DNA of 64,000 nt, taken from positions 38,098-102,097 of the forward strand of contig JBGCGC010000040.1 in the NCBI GenBank assembly GCA_045110475.1, in the 5' to 3' direction. The notes beneath the pieces were generated by a model. That model did not search any database, was not told the origin of the DNA, and saw only the letters and a list, made by a program, of their open reading frames with translations. This DNA is from Granulosicoccus sp045110475 (GTDB lineage Bacteria > Pseudomonadota > Gammaproteobacteria > Granulosicoccales > Granulosicoccaceae). This document shows positions 36,028-44,899 of the stretch, piece after piece; position 1 is the first letter of the stretch; every line of letters begins with the position of its first letter. Made by a program: the position numbers and the translations under genes.

Positions 36028-36510
36028 ATGGTTGAAACATTGCTGAGCATTTCAGAGGTCCTGCTGTATGGGGAAAAAGTAAGTGACCTGACTTACAAGG
36101 CCCCAAAAGGTGATCCCGCGCGAAATTTTGTGCGCGTTTTCGGATTTGGGTTCGAAGGTGGTTACTACCTTCTTGATGCACCCGTGCTTATGTTGCTGGA
36201 AGGCGCCGGTTCGGAGCTGGGTGATTCCACGCCGCAGGATTTCAGGGATTCACTGTCCGGTGAGGTCAGGCAATGGACTACTGACAAAAAAGATCGCACG
36301 GTACGACTGGACGAACTGACAGGAACGGTAGAAGACATCCTGCTTGAAGTAGAGCTAGGTGGTGGCGATATGGGTGGCGGTGTCAGTGGCGGACGAGTGA
36401 GTGGTGGCCGCGTCAGTGGTGGACGGGTAAGCGGCGGTCGAGTCAGTGGTGGGCGCGTTAGCGGGGGTCGTGTCAGTGGCGGCCGCGTCAGTGGCGCTAA
36501 AAGTGATTAA
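36028..36510 (+). CDS. SGGRV-repeat protein, candidate RiPP precursor
   Basis: A 160-residue protein I do not recognise from any family. Residues 1-118 look folded, with a short hydrophobic patch (FGFGFEGGYYLLDAPVLML) and an acidic end (LTGTVEDILLEVEL). A Gly-rich linker GGGDMGGGV leads to seven consecutive perfect SGGRV units (residues 120-154) and the tail SGAKSD. There is no signal peptide and no cysteine. It lies 39 bases after a metallopeptidase gene and 1.5 kb after YcaO-TfuA, so a multi-core peptide substrate is the leading idea: leader and carrier first, repeated core last. A Gly/Arg-rich RNA- or membrane-binding tail is the main alternative. The start is ATG 36028, preceded by GAGGCTGAG. 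Confidence 0.75.
   Translation: MVETLLSISEVLLYGEKVSDLTYKAPKGDPARNFVRVFGFGFEGGYYLLDAPVLMLLEGAGSELGDSTPQDFRDSLSGEVRQWTTDKKDRTVRLDELTGTVEDILLEVELGGGDMGGGVSGGRVSGGRVSGGRVSGGRVSGGRVSGGRVSGGRVSGAKSD
36385..36489 (+). repeat. seven tandem 15-base units encoding SGGRV
   Basis: Each unit codes for Ser-Gly-Gly-Arg-Val with no amino-acid change. All four Gly codons, four Arg codons, four Val codons and both AGT and AGC appear across the units, so the DNA copies have drifted at silent positions while the peptide stayed fixed. This argues for selection on the repeated peptide rather than recent slippage. Confidence 0.95.
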
Positions 36511-36768
36511 CGGCAGTGTTGCCGACGGCTGCTGGCATTAACTCATCGTCAGGAGCCTGCTCACATAAGCAAATAAATGGACTCAAGATGGAACTACTCT
36601 TGCTCGATCGTTTCTATCCAGTAGTGCCTGGCTGTTTTTTAACTGAACTTGTCATGTTGGCCCGCAGCTTGTTTAGCACTAGCCTGACCATTTGATTGTT
36701 TGACGCGCTCCTGCATAGCCGGTAACCAGTACAGTTACGGGAAATTTCTCTAACCGGAAAATCAAGGC

Positions 36769-38139
36769 TTGTTTGAATCATCACGACAAAAGGTGCGTAG
36801 TCGACTGAAAACCTCGGGTCTCTGGCTTTCCAGTGGAAAAGAGCAAGCGCTACTACCAGAGAACGTTCGCGATGCCATCAGCGACCAGCAGGACAGCAGC
36901 GAGCGTCTGATTGGCTGGATGCAGTTAGTCATATTGTTGGTGTTTTCTGTTTTGTACTTTGTCGCGCCAAAAACCTCTCCTACCAGTGCAGCGTTTGAGC
37001 CAGTGCCATTGTTTCTGGGTGCCTATTTTCTCTTTACCTGCACACGCTTGTATCTTGCGTACAAAACCCGTCTGGGCTTCTGGATGCCCGTGCTTTCAGT
37101 CATTGTAGATATGGCGCTGTTGATCGGGCTTATCTGGTCGTTTCATGTGCAGTATATGCAGCCACCAGCGTTTTACCTGAAATCGCCAACCTTGCTGTAC
37201 GTGTTTATTTTCATTGCTATTCGGGCACTGCGCTTTGAGCCAGGTTTTGTGCTGTTTTCCGGCTTTGTTGGTGCGGCAGGTTGGCTTTTCCTTGTGTGGT
37301 TTGCCATTACGGCCGAGGCACCATCGTCCGTGATCACGCGAGACTACGTACTGTACTTGACATCCAGCAGGGTTCTTGTGGGTGCAGAGGTCGATAAGAT
37401 CATTTCGATTCTACTGGTTGCAGTCATCCTGACCCTGGCAATCGCCAGAGGCAGACGTCTGCTAATCAGGTCGATAGTGGAGGGCAGAAACGCAGAAAAT
37501 CTGTCTCACTTCGTGCCAGAAAGTGTCGCAGCGCAAATAGCACATGCCGAAGGCCCACTGATCGATGCGCAGACTGAGACCTGCGAGGCTAGTATCCTTT
37601 TCGTCGATCTGACCTCATTTACCTCGCTTGCTGAACGACTATCGCCAGAAAAATTGATCATGACGCTCAATGAATATTTCAGCGTGATATCGGAGCCCAT
37701 CGAGCGTAATCACGGTGTTATCAATCAGTTTCAGGGTGACGCCATCCTTGCCAGTTTCAACCTGCCCACAAGAGATGCGGATCATGCCAGTAGCGCTGTT
37801 GTCGCCGCATTGGAGATTCAGGAAATACTGGCTACACACAAGTTTAGTGATGGCGTTGTCTTATCCACTCGCGCAGGTGTGAATACGGGCAAAGTGGTTG
37901 GTGGCTTTGTTGGTACGCCTAATCGGCTGAGTTATACCGTCTATGGTGATGACGTAAACATAGCTGCACGATTGCAGGAATTAAGCAAACAGAAGCACAC
38001 CTCAAATCTGATTTCATCCAGAACGCGTGAGCTTTGCGATGAAAGCAGGTTTGACTTTACTTCAAAGGGTAGTGAAATCCTGCGTGGACGACACACCTCT
38101 ATTGAAGTGTTTGAAGCCGGTTTCAAATCACCACCGTAG
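36769..38139 (+). CDS. membrane class III adenylate/guanylate cyclase
   Basis: A 456-residue protein with about six transmembrane helices (residues 50-225, MASE-like) and a C-terminal class III cyclase domain. The metal aspartates are D280 in FVDLTSFTSLAE and D324 in FQGDAILASF. The transition-state region reads VYGDDVNIAARLQE. It should make cyclic AMP or GMP in response to a signal sensed in the membrane; the base-selecting residues do not let me decide. The TTG start at 36769 is uncertain, with GTG 36793 as an alternative. It follows the repeat-protein gene by 258 bases on the same strand and converges on a second cyclase gene. Confidence 0.87.
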   Translation: MFESSRQKVRSRLKTSGLWLSSGKEQALLPENVRDAISDQQDSSERLIGWMQLVILLVFSVLYFVAPKTSPTSAAFEPVPLFLGAYFLFTCTRLYLAYKTRLGFWMPVLSVIVDMALLIGLIWSFHVQYMQPPAFYLKSPTLLYVFIFIAIRALRFEPGFVLFSGFVGAAGWLFLVWFAITAEAPSSVITRDYVLYLTSSRVLVGAEVDKIISILLVAVILTLAIARGRRLLIRSIVEGRNAENLSHFVPESVAAQIAHAEGPLIDAQTETCEASILFVDLTSFTSLAERLSPEKLIMTLNEYFSVISEPIERNHGVINQFQGDAILASFNLPTRDADHASSAVVAALEIQEILATHKFSDGVVLSTRAGVNTGKVVGGFVGTPNRLSYTVYGDDVNIAARLQELSKQKHTSNLISSRTRELCDESRFDFTSKGSEILRGRHTSIEVFEAGFKSPP

Positions 38140-38292
38140 AGAAGCAGACGTTTTTTCAGGCGGTTGATGAATACACTCCCGCTTCGACGGTATGAGGTTT
38201 TCTGCGGCGAATATTGAAAGAACTATTACAGGAATGATCCAACGCACCACGTATCGAGGGAATACCAGGCATGGAGAGTCTTACCCTGAACC

Positions 38293-40083
38293 TTATTCCA
38301 GTCCTGCCAGTTTCAATCCATGCACGAAGTGCTGTGTGTCGTCAGGGTTGACATCGGGCTGCACTTTCTCCCAATGGGCCAGACTGAAATTGGGATAGGC
38401 CTCCATGACTTTGGCCGCCTGGAGTCTGGCCTCTGCCGGTTTGCCAATATAGGCATAGGAGGCTGCGAGCAACCTTCTGCCCTCTGTCGGGCTGTTCATT
38501 CTTTTTAGAGTCTTGATGGCTTCATCGTATTGCTTCAGATTGAAGTATGCGCCGCCGAGATACCATAAATACTGATCGGGATAAAAGGGGTTGAGAAGAA
38601 GCGCTCGGTTTAAAAGCTCGATAGCTTCTTCCGAACGGCCGCAGTGTGCGAGAGCGTCCGCCATATTTGACATGATGTCAGTGTCATTCGGGTTGAGACG
38701 CAAAGCGGTCTGAAACGCTGACAAGCTGCCGTCATGATCCTTACGGTACAGATTAACAAAGCCCAGCTCGCCATAGCCGCGGGCATCAGCAGGGTCTACC
38801 AGCACCGACTCCTGTGCCAGCTCAAAGGCGGTCTCCAGCGCATAGTCAGGTTTATCGGTCCATGAATAGCGCCAGTCCAGATTGTGGGTTCGGGACAATG
38901 CCGCCATGGCACGGCTATAGTCCGATTGGCTGTCAAGGGCAGATTCGTACAATTGTCGAGCCTGCATGTTCTGCTCACGATCATATTTGAATATTTTCTG
39001 TTGCCCCTTGAGTACCAGTGAGTACGTCTCAATGAGTGCGGGCACTTGAATATGTCCAACGGACTTGTCCGCAGATTGGGTTTTCACCGCGACAGCCGAT
39101 GAAATGAGATTGGTAATCTCATCCTGCAGATCAAAGATATCGTCTACCTCCCGTTGGTATCTTTCACGCCAGAGCGGTACGCCGGACTTGCAGCTGAACA
39201 GTTCGACCGTTAGTCTCAAGTGCCGGGGGGATTGGCGGATGGAGCCAGTCACCACATATTGAACGCCCAGCTCTTCCCCCACTTGTTCGAGAGGCACATT
39301 ACGGTTTTTGTAAACGAATGTGGAGCTGCGAGAGATGACAGCCAGTGCATGAAACCGGGATAGATTCGTAATCAGATCCTCCGTGATGCCGTCTGCGAAA
39401 AAATCATCCTGATCGCTGCGATCAAGGTTCGCGAATGGCAGCACGGCAACGGTGGGCTTGTTTGCAAACAGACTATCCAGAGCCGATGCTATTAACGTGT
39501 GTTCCTTTGGCCGTGGACTGGCTGACATCAGTGCAACCTGAGTATTGTGTGAAATTCGATAGATGTCGACAGGATCAGGAATATTTTTCAGATCAATTCT
39601 GCCAACGTATTCGAACCCCACATTCAGCTTGTGCTTTACCTGTTCGTACACGGCCGCAGATATGCACACGCTGCCGATTGGTGCCATGGTTTCTATTCTG
39701 GCAGCAATATTGACGCTGTCACCAACGTATTGATCAGTCACCTGCATGACATCACCCATGTGCACACCGACGCGCAACATGACTTTTTGTGGCTCGGGCA
39801 GAGGGGCGTTTTCCTGAGCAGCAAGTTGTTGTACCTTGTTGGCCAGTCGGACAGCATCCATGACGCTGTCAAACAGAAGGTAGAGCCCATCGCCTCTCGT
39901 CTGGACGAGCTTTCCTTGGTGCGTGATTGCCATTTTTTCGCACTTTTGTACCAGATTGGCCACGCGTTCTGAGGTGCCATCCTCATCGACGGCCATCATG
40001 CGTGAATACCCTGCGACATCAGCAAACACAATGGCTTGAAGTCGGCGTGGATGCGCCGTGCTGCTGTCGGTTGGCTCTGTCAT
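38293..40083 (-). CDS. class III cyclase with TolB-like and TPR domains
   Basis: A 596-residue soluble protein. The cyclase domain occupies about residues 14-180, with metal aspartates D22 in FADVAGYSRMM and D65 in TRGDGLYLLF, and GDSVNIAARIE. Next comes a TolB-like segment (VAVLPFANLDRSDQDDFFADGITEDL). The C-terminal half consists of TPR repeats such as AMAALSRTHNLDWRYSW and DYSRAMAALSR up to QYDEAIKTLKRM. This layout is common in proteobacterial cyclases that bind partner proteins. Start ATG 40083 is preferred over a longer frame to 40122, because the family begins just before HPRRLQAIVF. It converges with the membrane cyclase gene. Confidence 0.88.
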   Translation of the reverse strand: MTEPTDSSTAHPRRLQAIVFADVAGYSRMMAVDEDGTSERVANLVQKCEKMAITHQGKLVQTRGDGLYLLFDSVMDAVRLANKVQQLAAQENAPLPEPQKVMLRVGVHMGDVMQVTDQYVGDSVNIAARIETMAPIGSVCISAAVYEQVKHKLNVGFEYVGRIDLKNIPDPVDIYRISHNTQVALMSASPRPKEHTLIASALDSLFANKPTVAVLPFANLDRSDQDDFFADGITEDLITNLSRFHALAVISRSSTFVYKNRNVPLEQVGEELGVQYVVTGSIRQSPRHLRLTVELFSCKSGVPLWRERYQREVDDIFDLQDEITNLISSAVAVKTQSADKSVGHIQVPALIETYSLVLKGQQKIFKYDREQNMQARQLYESALDSQSDYSRAMAALSRTHNLDWRYSWTDKPDYALETAFELAQESVLVDPADARGYGELGFVNLYRKDHDGSLSAFQTALRLNPNDTDIMSNMADALAHCGRSEEAIELLNRALLLNPFYPDQYLWYLGGAYFNLKQYDEAIKTLKRMNSPTEGRRLLAASYAYIGKPAEARLQAAKVMEAYPNFSLAHWEKVQPDVNPDDTQHFVHGLKLAGLE

Positions 40084-40160
40084 GATCGCTCGATCGATCC
40101 TGCCAGAATGTCCGGCTTGCAAGAATGGTTTGTAATGAGGTTAATGAACATTGGTATGGA

Positions 40161-40826
40161 TCAGTTTTTTTCTGGCCAGCACCAGTGGATAGAGTGGCGT
40201 GGCCCCAGCTCGACAATAACGTCAGTGCTCAGTTCTGCAAGCAGCTTGCTGCGCATCTGCATCCATTCGTCTACCAGTACAGCCACGTTCACCACGTCAT
40301 AGTACTGCCCCTGGCTGAACCACGATTGTCTGGACGTGCCCTCCTTTTTGAACCCCAACCTGTTGAGAAGTACTTCGGATGCCGTGTTATCAGCTCGGTG
40401 GAGGGTTGCAACGCGGTTGAGTCTGAGTTGTTTGAAGGCAAGGTCGATCATCATGCAAGCCATACGAATACCGACGCCAGAACGACGCCAGCGTTCTGCT
40501 ATAAACATCGGTAATATCGCATGACCATGCAGCATATTGATATTTTCAAGCCCGCACATGCCCACCGCAGCGCCTTGTGCATCTTCTGTTAAGAACCAAT
40601 GACATTTCTCTTTCTCGTGATCATTGACCAGCGCCTGAATTAATGTCGCAGCGTCTGTCTGGTTGATTGGTAGAGGAACCTGCCGATCGAAGATGGATAC
40701 GTCATCGAGTTGCTGGTACCAGCCAGAAACAATATCAGCGTCTGATACTTCGATGGGTCGCATTCTGAAGCAGCCGTGTGCATTGGGCGGTGCGCGTCTC
40801 TCTCCCTCTGACTGATTGACTGTCAT
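40161..40826 (-). CDS. GNAT acetyltransferase (RimJ/RimL-like)
   Basis: A 221-residue acetyltransferase. The core begins FRMRPIEVSDADIVSGWY, has HWFLTEDAQGAAVGMCGLEN, and the acyl-CoA loop ERWRRSGVGIRMA. It ends with NRLGFKKEGTSR before a C-terminal extension. The layout resembles RimJ/RimL enzymes that acetylate protein N-termini, but members also act on amino sugars and antibiotics. It starts 78 bases before the cyclase-TPR gene on the same strand. No partner gene indicates its substrate. Confidence 0.85.
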   Translation of the reverse strand: MTVNQSEGERRAPPNAHGCFRMRPIEVSDADIVSGWYQQLDDVSIFDRQVPLPINQTDAATLIQALVNDHEKEKCHWFLTEDAQGAAVGMCGLENINMLHGHAILPMFIAERWRRSGVGIRMACMMIDLAFKQLRLNRVATLHRADNTASEVLLNRLGFKKEGTSRQSWFSQGQYYDVVNVAVLVDEWMQMRSKLLAELSTDVIVELGPRHSIHWCWPEKN

Positions 40827-41006
40827 TGGCCGAACCCCAGCGTAAGCGTCTGGATACAGAATATCATGGACAGATTGGCGTGGCGCGCAGGCCCTTGGGA
40901 TCAGTGAACTTGTTTAGTCGAAGACGGCGTTTAGTGGAAACCGGTTGTCCGCTGTCGTCTGTGGTAAGTGAATAAACCGGATAAGGGCTGTACCTTTATT
41001 CGCCAT

Positions 41007-41465
41007 TCAAACGTTGTAGTTGCCACTTGAGAATTTCGCCAACTGCTTGTTTTGGTTTAACAGTCTTTCTGACAATAGTTGCATCATCTTGAGCGCTGTT
41101 GCCGGATCATTGGTCACCGTTTTGACAAACAGATCTTTTTCAAAGCCAATGACCTCACAGACGGTGTTTGCCCGTATAGAGGCGCTTCTTGGTTCACCGG
41201 ATATCACCGCCATCTCTCCTACCAGATCACCAGGTCCTTGCTGGGCGACAGCTATCTCGCCATCAGCTGAATCCAGAAGCACGGAAAATTCGCCGGCGAC
41301 AATACCAAAAACGTTTCCCATCGGGTCGCCTTGTTTGAAAAGATACTCTTCTGGTTGAAGCTGATAACGTTGACTGACAAAAATCAGCCGTTTCAATTGA
41401 ACCGGATCCAGATACTCAAACAACTCAAGCCGACTGAGAAGTTTATATTCGTCGTCAATAGACAT
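41007..41465 (-). CDS. stand-alone cyclic nucleotide-binding domain protein
   Basis: A 152-residue single cNMP-binding domain without a DNA-binding helix-turn-helix. The beta-roll runs LQPEEYLFKQGDPMGNVFGI, and the phosphate-binding cassette is complete: GEMAVISGEPRSASI, with E84 and R93. Such proteins sense cAMP or cGMP and act on a partner. It sits downstream of the large ABC gene in the same direction, 133 bases away, whose own C-terminal domain is of the same type (GELALLSNKPRSAS). A shared control circuit with the nearby cyclases is likely but not shown. Confidence 0.85.
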   Translation of the reverse strand: MSIDDEYKLLSRLELFEYLDPVQLKRLIFVSQRYQLQPEEYLFKQGDPMGNVFGIVAGEFSVLLDSADGEIAVAQQGPGDLVGEMAVISGEPRSASIRANTVCEVIGFEKDLFVKTVTNDPATALKMMQLLSERLLNQNKQLAKFSSGNYNV

Positions 41466-41598
41466 AGCTATGTTTCCAATATTCCTGATTCGTATCTATC
41501 GACAAGCGTTGATAGATAGCATCTTTGCCGGCTGGTGACTTTCGTAAATGCGTAAAGTGCATGTAAAAAGCATGTGATGGGCGCATGGAGAGAGCAGC

Positions 41599-44500
41599 TC
41601 AGGACTCAACGCCTTCGGCTGTGGATTTTTCTGGTCGATGACTCGTATCCACAAAACGATCTATAACAACTTGCAGGACCTGGTATCCGACCTCGCCGTT
41701 TGATCGAACCATGTCAATGAACACTTCTCTGTTGAGGCGCAGTACGGCAAGATCGGTAATGGCTTCCACAGAGGCAGATCGTGGTTTATTGGACAGCAGC
41801 GCTAATTCACCTATCACCTCATTGGAACCGTGTTCATGCACTTTTTCCTCGACCCCCTCATCTTCGATGAAAATACCGGCTTTTCCATCGACCACGATAT
41901 ACAGGGCATCGCCGGGATCACCCTGACTGAAAAGTCTGTCTCCCCTGGATACATTCACAGGATTGCAACTGCTGGCCAACAGTCGCAAGTGGTGATCTTC
42001 CATCATGCCAAATAGTGGAATACTCCCCAGAAGTGCCAGCTTCTTGTCGTCATCAACGGAGATATTGGGTCTGGCGAGTGCCGGTTTCTTCTTTGCAAGA
42101 AGCACGGTATCGTCAGATTCATTGCGCGATGATTGTTCGATTTTTTTCAGTTTGCCTGCCTGCAGGAAAGCGTAGCGGTCGAACAACTCATCAAATCGGG
42201 TTTGATTGTCAGTCCACAGCAAACTCATCTGCGGAAAATCCTGTTTTATATTGGAGAGAATCGTTGTCATTTCATCATTGTCCATCGCACTAAGTCCATC
42301 ATTGATGACAAGGACCTTGGGTTGCTTCATCAAGCCTCTGGCGAGTATCAGCTTTTGACGTTGTGGAACCGAGAGCAGACTTCCGGCAAGGCCGGTGGGG
42401 GCCGCAAGACCAATCTCTAGAATAGGCGAAATCAGATCAAGACGTTGTAAGACATCAAGCAGAACGGTATAGACTTTTTCTTCCGCTCCCAGACGACCGT
42501 ACACGATTCGGCCAAAAATAATGTTCTCGCTGATGGAGGTAAAAGCGTTGTAACGCTCGGGTGAGAAAAAATCGATTTGTTCGAGTGACTCCGCATCCAG
42601 GTTTTCTGCAAATGCCTTGCGTATGGCTACAACACTCTTTTTTTGTTCATCCTCCAGTACGCCGACGCGGTGCCGTCCACCGATAAGTCTGAACGGAATG
42701 GAACGGATCAATACCCTGTCGTCGAGGTCCAGTTGTTCCATCGTGGTAGATTTTTGCAGGAGCCCCAGGATTTTGTTTAGCTGCACCAGATCATCAGCGT
42801 CAATAAAGCTGTATCGTCCAAAAAACTCATGACCTGAAGGCAGGTCAGAGAACAGTTCCACCATGGTTGTGGCTGTGCTGATGGCTGTCTCGTCAAGTGT
42901 TCTGGAGAGCTTGTGTTCATCCAGCAGAGGTCTTAGCGTTGCGTTTTCTGTCAGGCCTTTTGCCGAAAATTCCTGCAAGTCCGAGGCGCCAAACAGAATA
43001 TTCTCAGCCAGTGAGGCATTCTCGTTGTACTGGTAGGGATCCAGAAACTCCACTATCGTGCCCAGCCCCTGAAGCAATACCTGCTCTTTAAATAAATCCC
43101 GGGCAGCGACTATTTCGGCGGCCAGTTCCGGATGGTCATCCGGGTTGATCGTGCCCGCCAGCGCATTGCGCACCAGATCGTCTGCGACGCCCACCGTGGC
43201 GAGCACCTTACCCATTCTTATGGTCATTTGATCAGCATCGGCAATGCCGACACTCTCATAGTCAACCCAATCGGCATTCAGATCGACGTCGCTATTACCC
43301 GAACGACGTGCCTCTGTCTGCCAGTTCTTGAACTCAATGGTTTCGTCTGTCAGGACTTGCTTGAGTGTATTTTTCTGTGGCCTGTGCTTGAGGCTCAGCA
43401 GCAGATTGTCGCGGATGGTTCCCGAAAAAAGATAGGAGTCATGACCGGCATAGGCAATCGCGCGTCCCGTTGCTGTGCGAGGTATGTATCTCGCGTCGCG
43501 ATCGGCAATCAGAACCTTGCCTGCGGTGGGATTGAGTAAGCGTGCAAAAACCTGAGCAAGACCGTTTTTTCCACTGGTGCCGGTTCCTACCAGACTGATC
43601 CAGTCTCCGGGATCAATGTCCAGTGATACGTTGTCGACCTCAAGTACACCATCCACACGCTTTAAGCTGATGTTGTTGGCGACCAGTGGCAGGTTTTCGG
43701 TGTTTTCATCCCATGCTGAAGTTGAAGAGGCGGTGCCAGTGGGCATGGCTGTCTCCTCAATCTGAAATTGCTCTGTCAGTATCGTGTACTTCAATCTGGC
43801 ATCGGCCTGGCCCTGATACCAGCTCAGAAGCTCTTTCCACGGCGGGGAAAGGTCTTTATATGCGGCCAGTGCGGCAACAAGAGCACCGACTGACAGCTCA
43901 CCGCGAATAACCAGAAGGCCACCAATCAGAAAGAACAGAAAGGGTGTTAACTGCGCAAATGAATTGTTAAGAAACTTGATCAGAAACTTCTTCTTGTAAA
44001 TCTGAACCCGGATATTGAAAATGCCACCCAGCAGCTTCGAGAAATGATCGCGGAAGAATGTGCTGTTATCGTTGATATGAACTTCGTTTATTCCAGCGAC
44101 CACCTCTCCCAGATTCTCTGCCAGATTCCGCATTCGTATGGTTCGACGCTGATTAAGCAGATTGACCTGCTTCTGGAGCTTGGGGATCAGCCACGCCTGT
44201 ACCGGGTACAGGGCGATGGCGGCGAGCCCCAGCTTCCAGTCCTGTACGAACATGAAAACCAGAATAGTAAGGAGCAGGCCACCCTGATAGAGCGGTAGGG
44301 AGATAGCCTCACCGATAAATCCGCCCAGCGGCTCGGTCTCCTGATTGACCATGGATACCAGCTCTCCCTGACTGGTGCGGCGAAACCGATTCAGGGGGAA
44401 TTTCATAATACGATCAATGAGTTGCAGTCGCATGCGTCGCAACATGCGCTCACCCAGAACACCGCGATAGATATTGATGAACAGCTTAAAGCCGCTATTG

Positions 44501-44763
44501 ATCAGGACGAGTAACAGGAAAGCCAGACAGAGCAAGAGCAAATAGGGGACTTGCTCAAAGGTACCGAAGTTGATTGTGAAACCAGGAAGATCAATGGACG
44601 CGGTGACTGGAAAGCGAACGCCGCTGATGGCGTCATTGATGATGGTTTTGGGTAGATCAAGGCTGAGGTAGTAGAACGGAAACGACAAGATCGTCATTAA
44701 TGTCAGGACAATCTGCTGCCGCTTGCTGTACCTCAGAATATAAGCAAAAAGGCCGTCTTCCAT
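41599..44763 (-). CDS. ABC exporter with degenerate, expanded ATPase domain and C-terminal cNMP domain
   Basis: A 1054-residue protein. Residues 1-330 form an exporter membrane domain (KTIINDAISG, LRRMRLQLIDRIMKFPLNRF). The ATPase domain begins near 365 and keeps the lysine of Walker A (GTGTSGKN, K399) but has Asn400 instead of Ser/Thr. Walker B reads VLVIND (Asn821, Asp822 for the usual Asp-Glu), the signature reads LLSVPQRQ, and the H-loop has WTDNQ without histidine. Between Q-loop and signature lies a large insert, about 300 residues, with repeated ENI(L/I)FG-like motifs (450-453, 587-592, 746-751). Residues 913-1035 are a cNMP domain with GELALLSNKPRSAS. It may move substrate poorly or act as a regulated scaffold. 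Start is ATG 44763. Confidence 0.85.
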   Translation of the reverse strand: MEDGLFAYILRYSKRQQIVLTLMTILSFPFYYLSLDLPKTIINDAISGVRFPVTASIDLPGFTINFGTFEQVPYLLLLCLAFLLLVLINSGFKLFINIYRGVLGERMLRRMRLQLIDRIMKFPLNRFRRTSQGELVSMVNQETEPLGGFIGEAISLPLYQGGLLLTILVFMFVQDWKLGLAAIALYPVQAWLIPKLQKQVNLLNQRRTIRMRNLAENLGEVVAGINEVHINDNSTFFRDHFSKLLGGIFNIRVQIYKKKFLIKFLNNSFAQLTPFLFFLIGGLLVIRGELSVGALVAALAAYKDLSPPWKELLSWYQGQADARLKYTILTEQFQIEETAMPTGTASSTSAWDENTENLPLVANNISLKRVDGVLEVDNVSLDIDPGDWISLVGTGTSGKNGLAQVFARLLNPTAGKVLIADRDARYIPRTATGRAIAYAGHDSYLFSGTIRDNLLLSLKHRPQKNTLKQVLTDETIEFKNWQTEARRSGNSDVDLNADWVDYESVGIADADQMTIRMGKVLATVGVADDLVRNALAGTINPDDHPELAAEIVAARDLFKEQVLLQGLGTIVEFLDPYQYNENASLAENILFGASDLQEFSAKGLTENATLRPLLDEHKLSRTLDETAISTATTMVELFSDLPSGHEFFGRYSFIDADDLVQLNKILGLLQKSTTMEQLDLDDRVLIRSIPFRLIGGRHRVGVLEDEQKKSVVAIRKAFAENLDAESLEQIDFFSPERYNAFTSISENIIFGRIVYGRLGAEEKVYTVLLDVLQRLDLISPILEIGLAAPTGLAGSLLSVPQRQKLILARGLMKQPKVLVINDGLSAMDNDEMTTILSNIKQDFPQMSLLWTDNQTRFDELFDRYAFLQAGKLKKIEQSSRNESDDTVLLAKKKPALARPNISVDDDKKLALLGSIPLFGMMEDHHLRLLASSCNPVNVSRGDRLFSQGDPGDALYIVVDGKAGIFIEDEGVEEKVHEHGSNEVIGELALLSNKPRSASVEAITDLAVLRLNREVFIDMVRSNGEVGYQVLQVVIDRFVDTSHRPEKSTAEGVES

Positions 44764-44848
44764 CTTCGATGCACCACTCGTTAATCGCGATTGGCAACAT
44801 GCCTGCGATGCTCGATTATCGCATGCTTGCAAGTCGTTTTTTCAGGAC

Positions 44849-44879
44849 AAAAAAAACCCTCCATCAGGAGGGCTTTTTT
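44849..44879 (-). terminator. intrinsic terminator after the porin gene
   Basis: CCCTCC (44857-44862) and GGAGGG (44867-44872) form a GC-rich stem around ATCA. On the minus strand the stem is followed by eight T residues, and on the plus strand by six, so it could also work in both directions. It sits about 20 bases beyond the porin stop. Confidence 0.9.
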
Positions 44880-44899
44880 CACAACTCAGTAAGTCGTTT

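Noticed and set aside
36028..36510. Reading the SGGRV tail as a CRISPR- or slippage-type DNA repeat
   Set aside because: Units differ at silent positions and lie in one reading frame with a good start, so it is a protein-level repeat.
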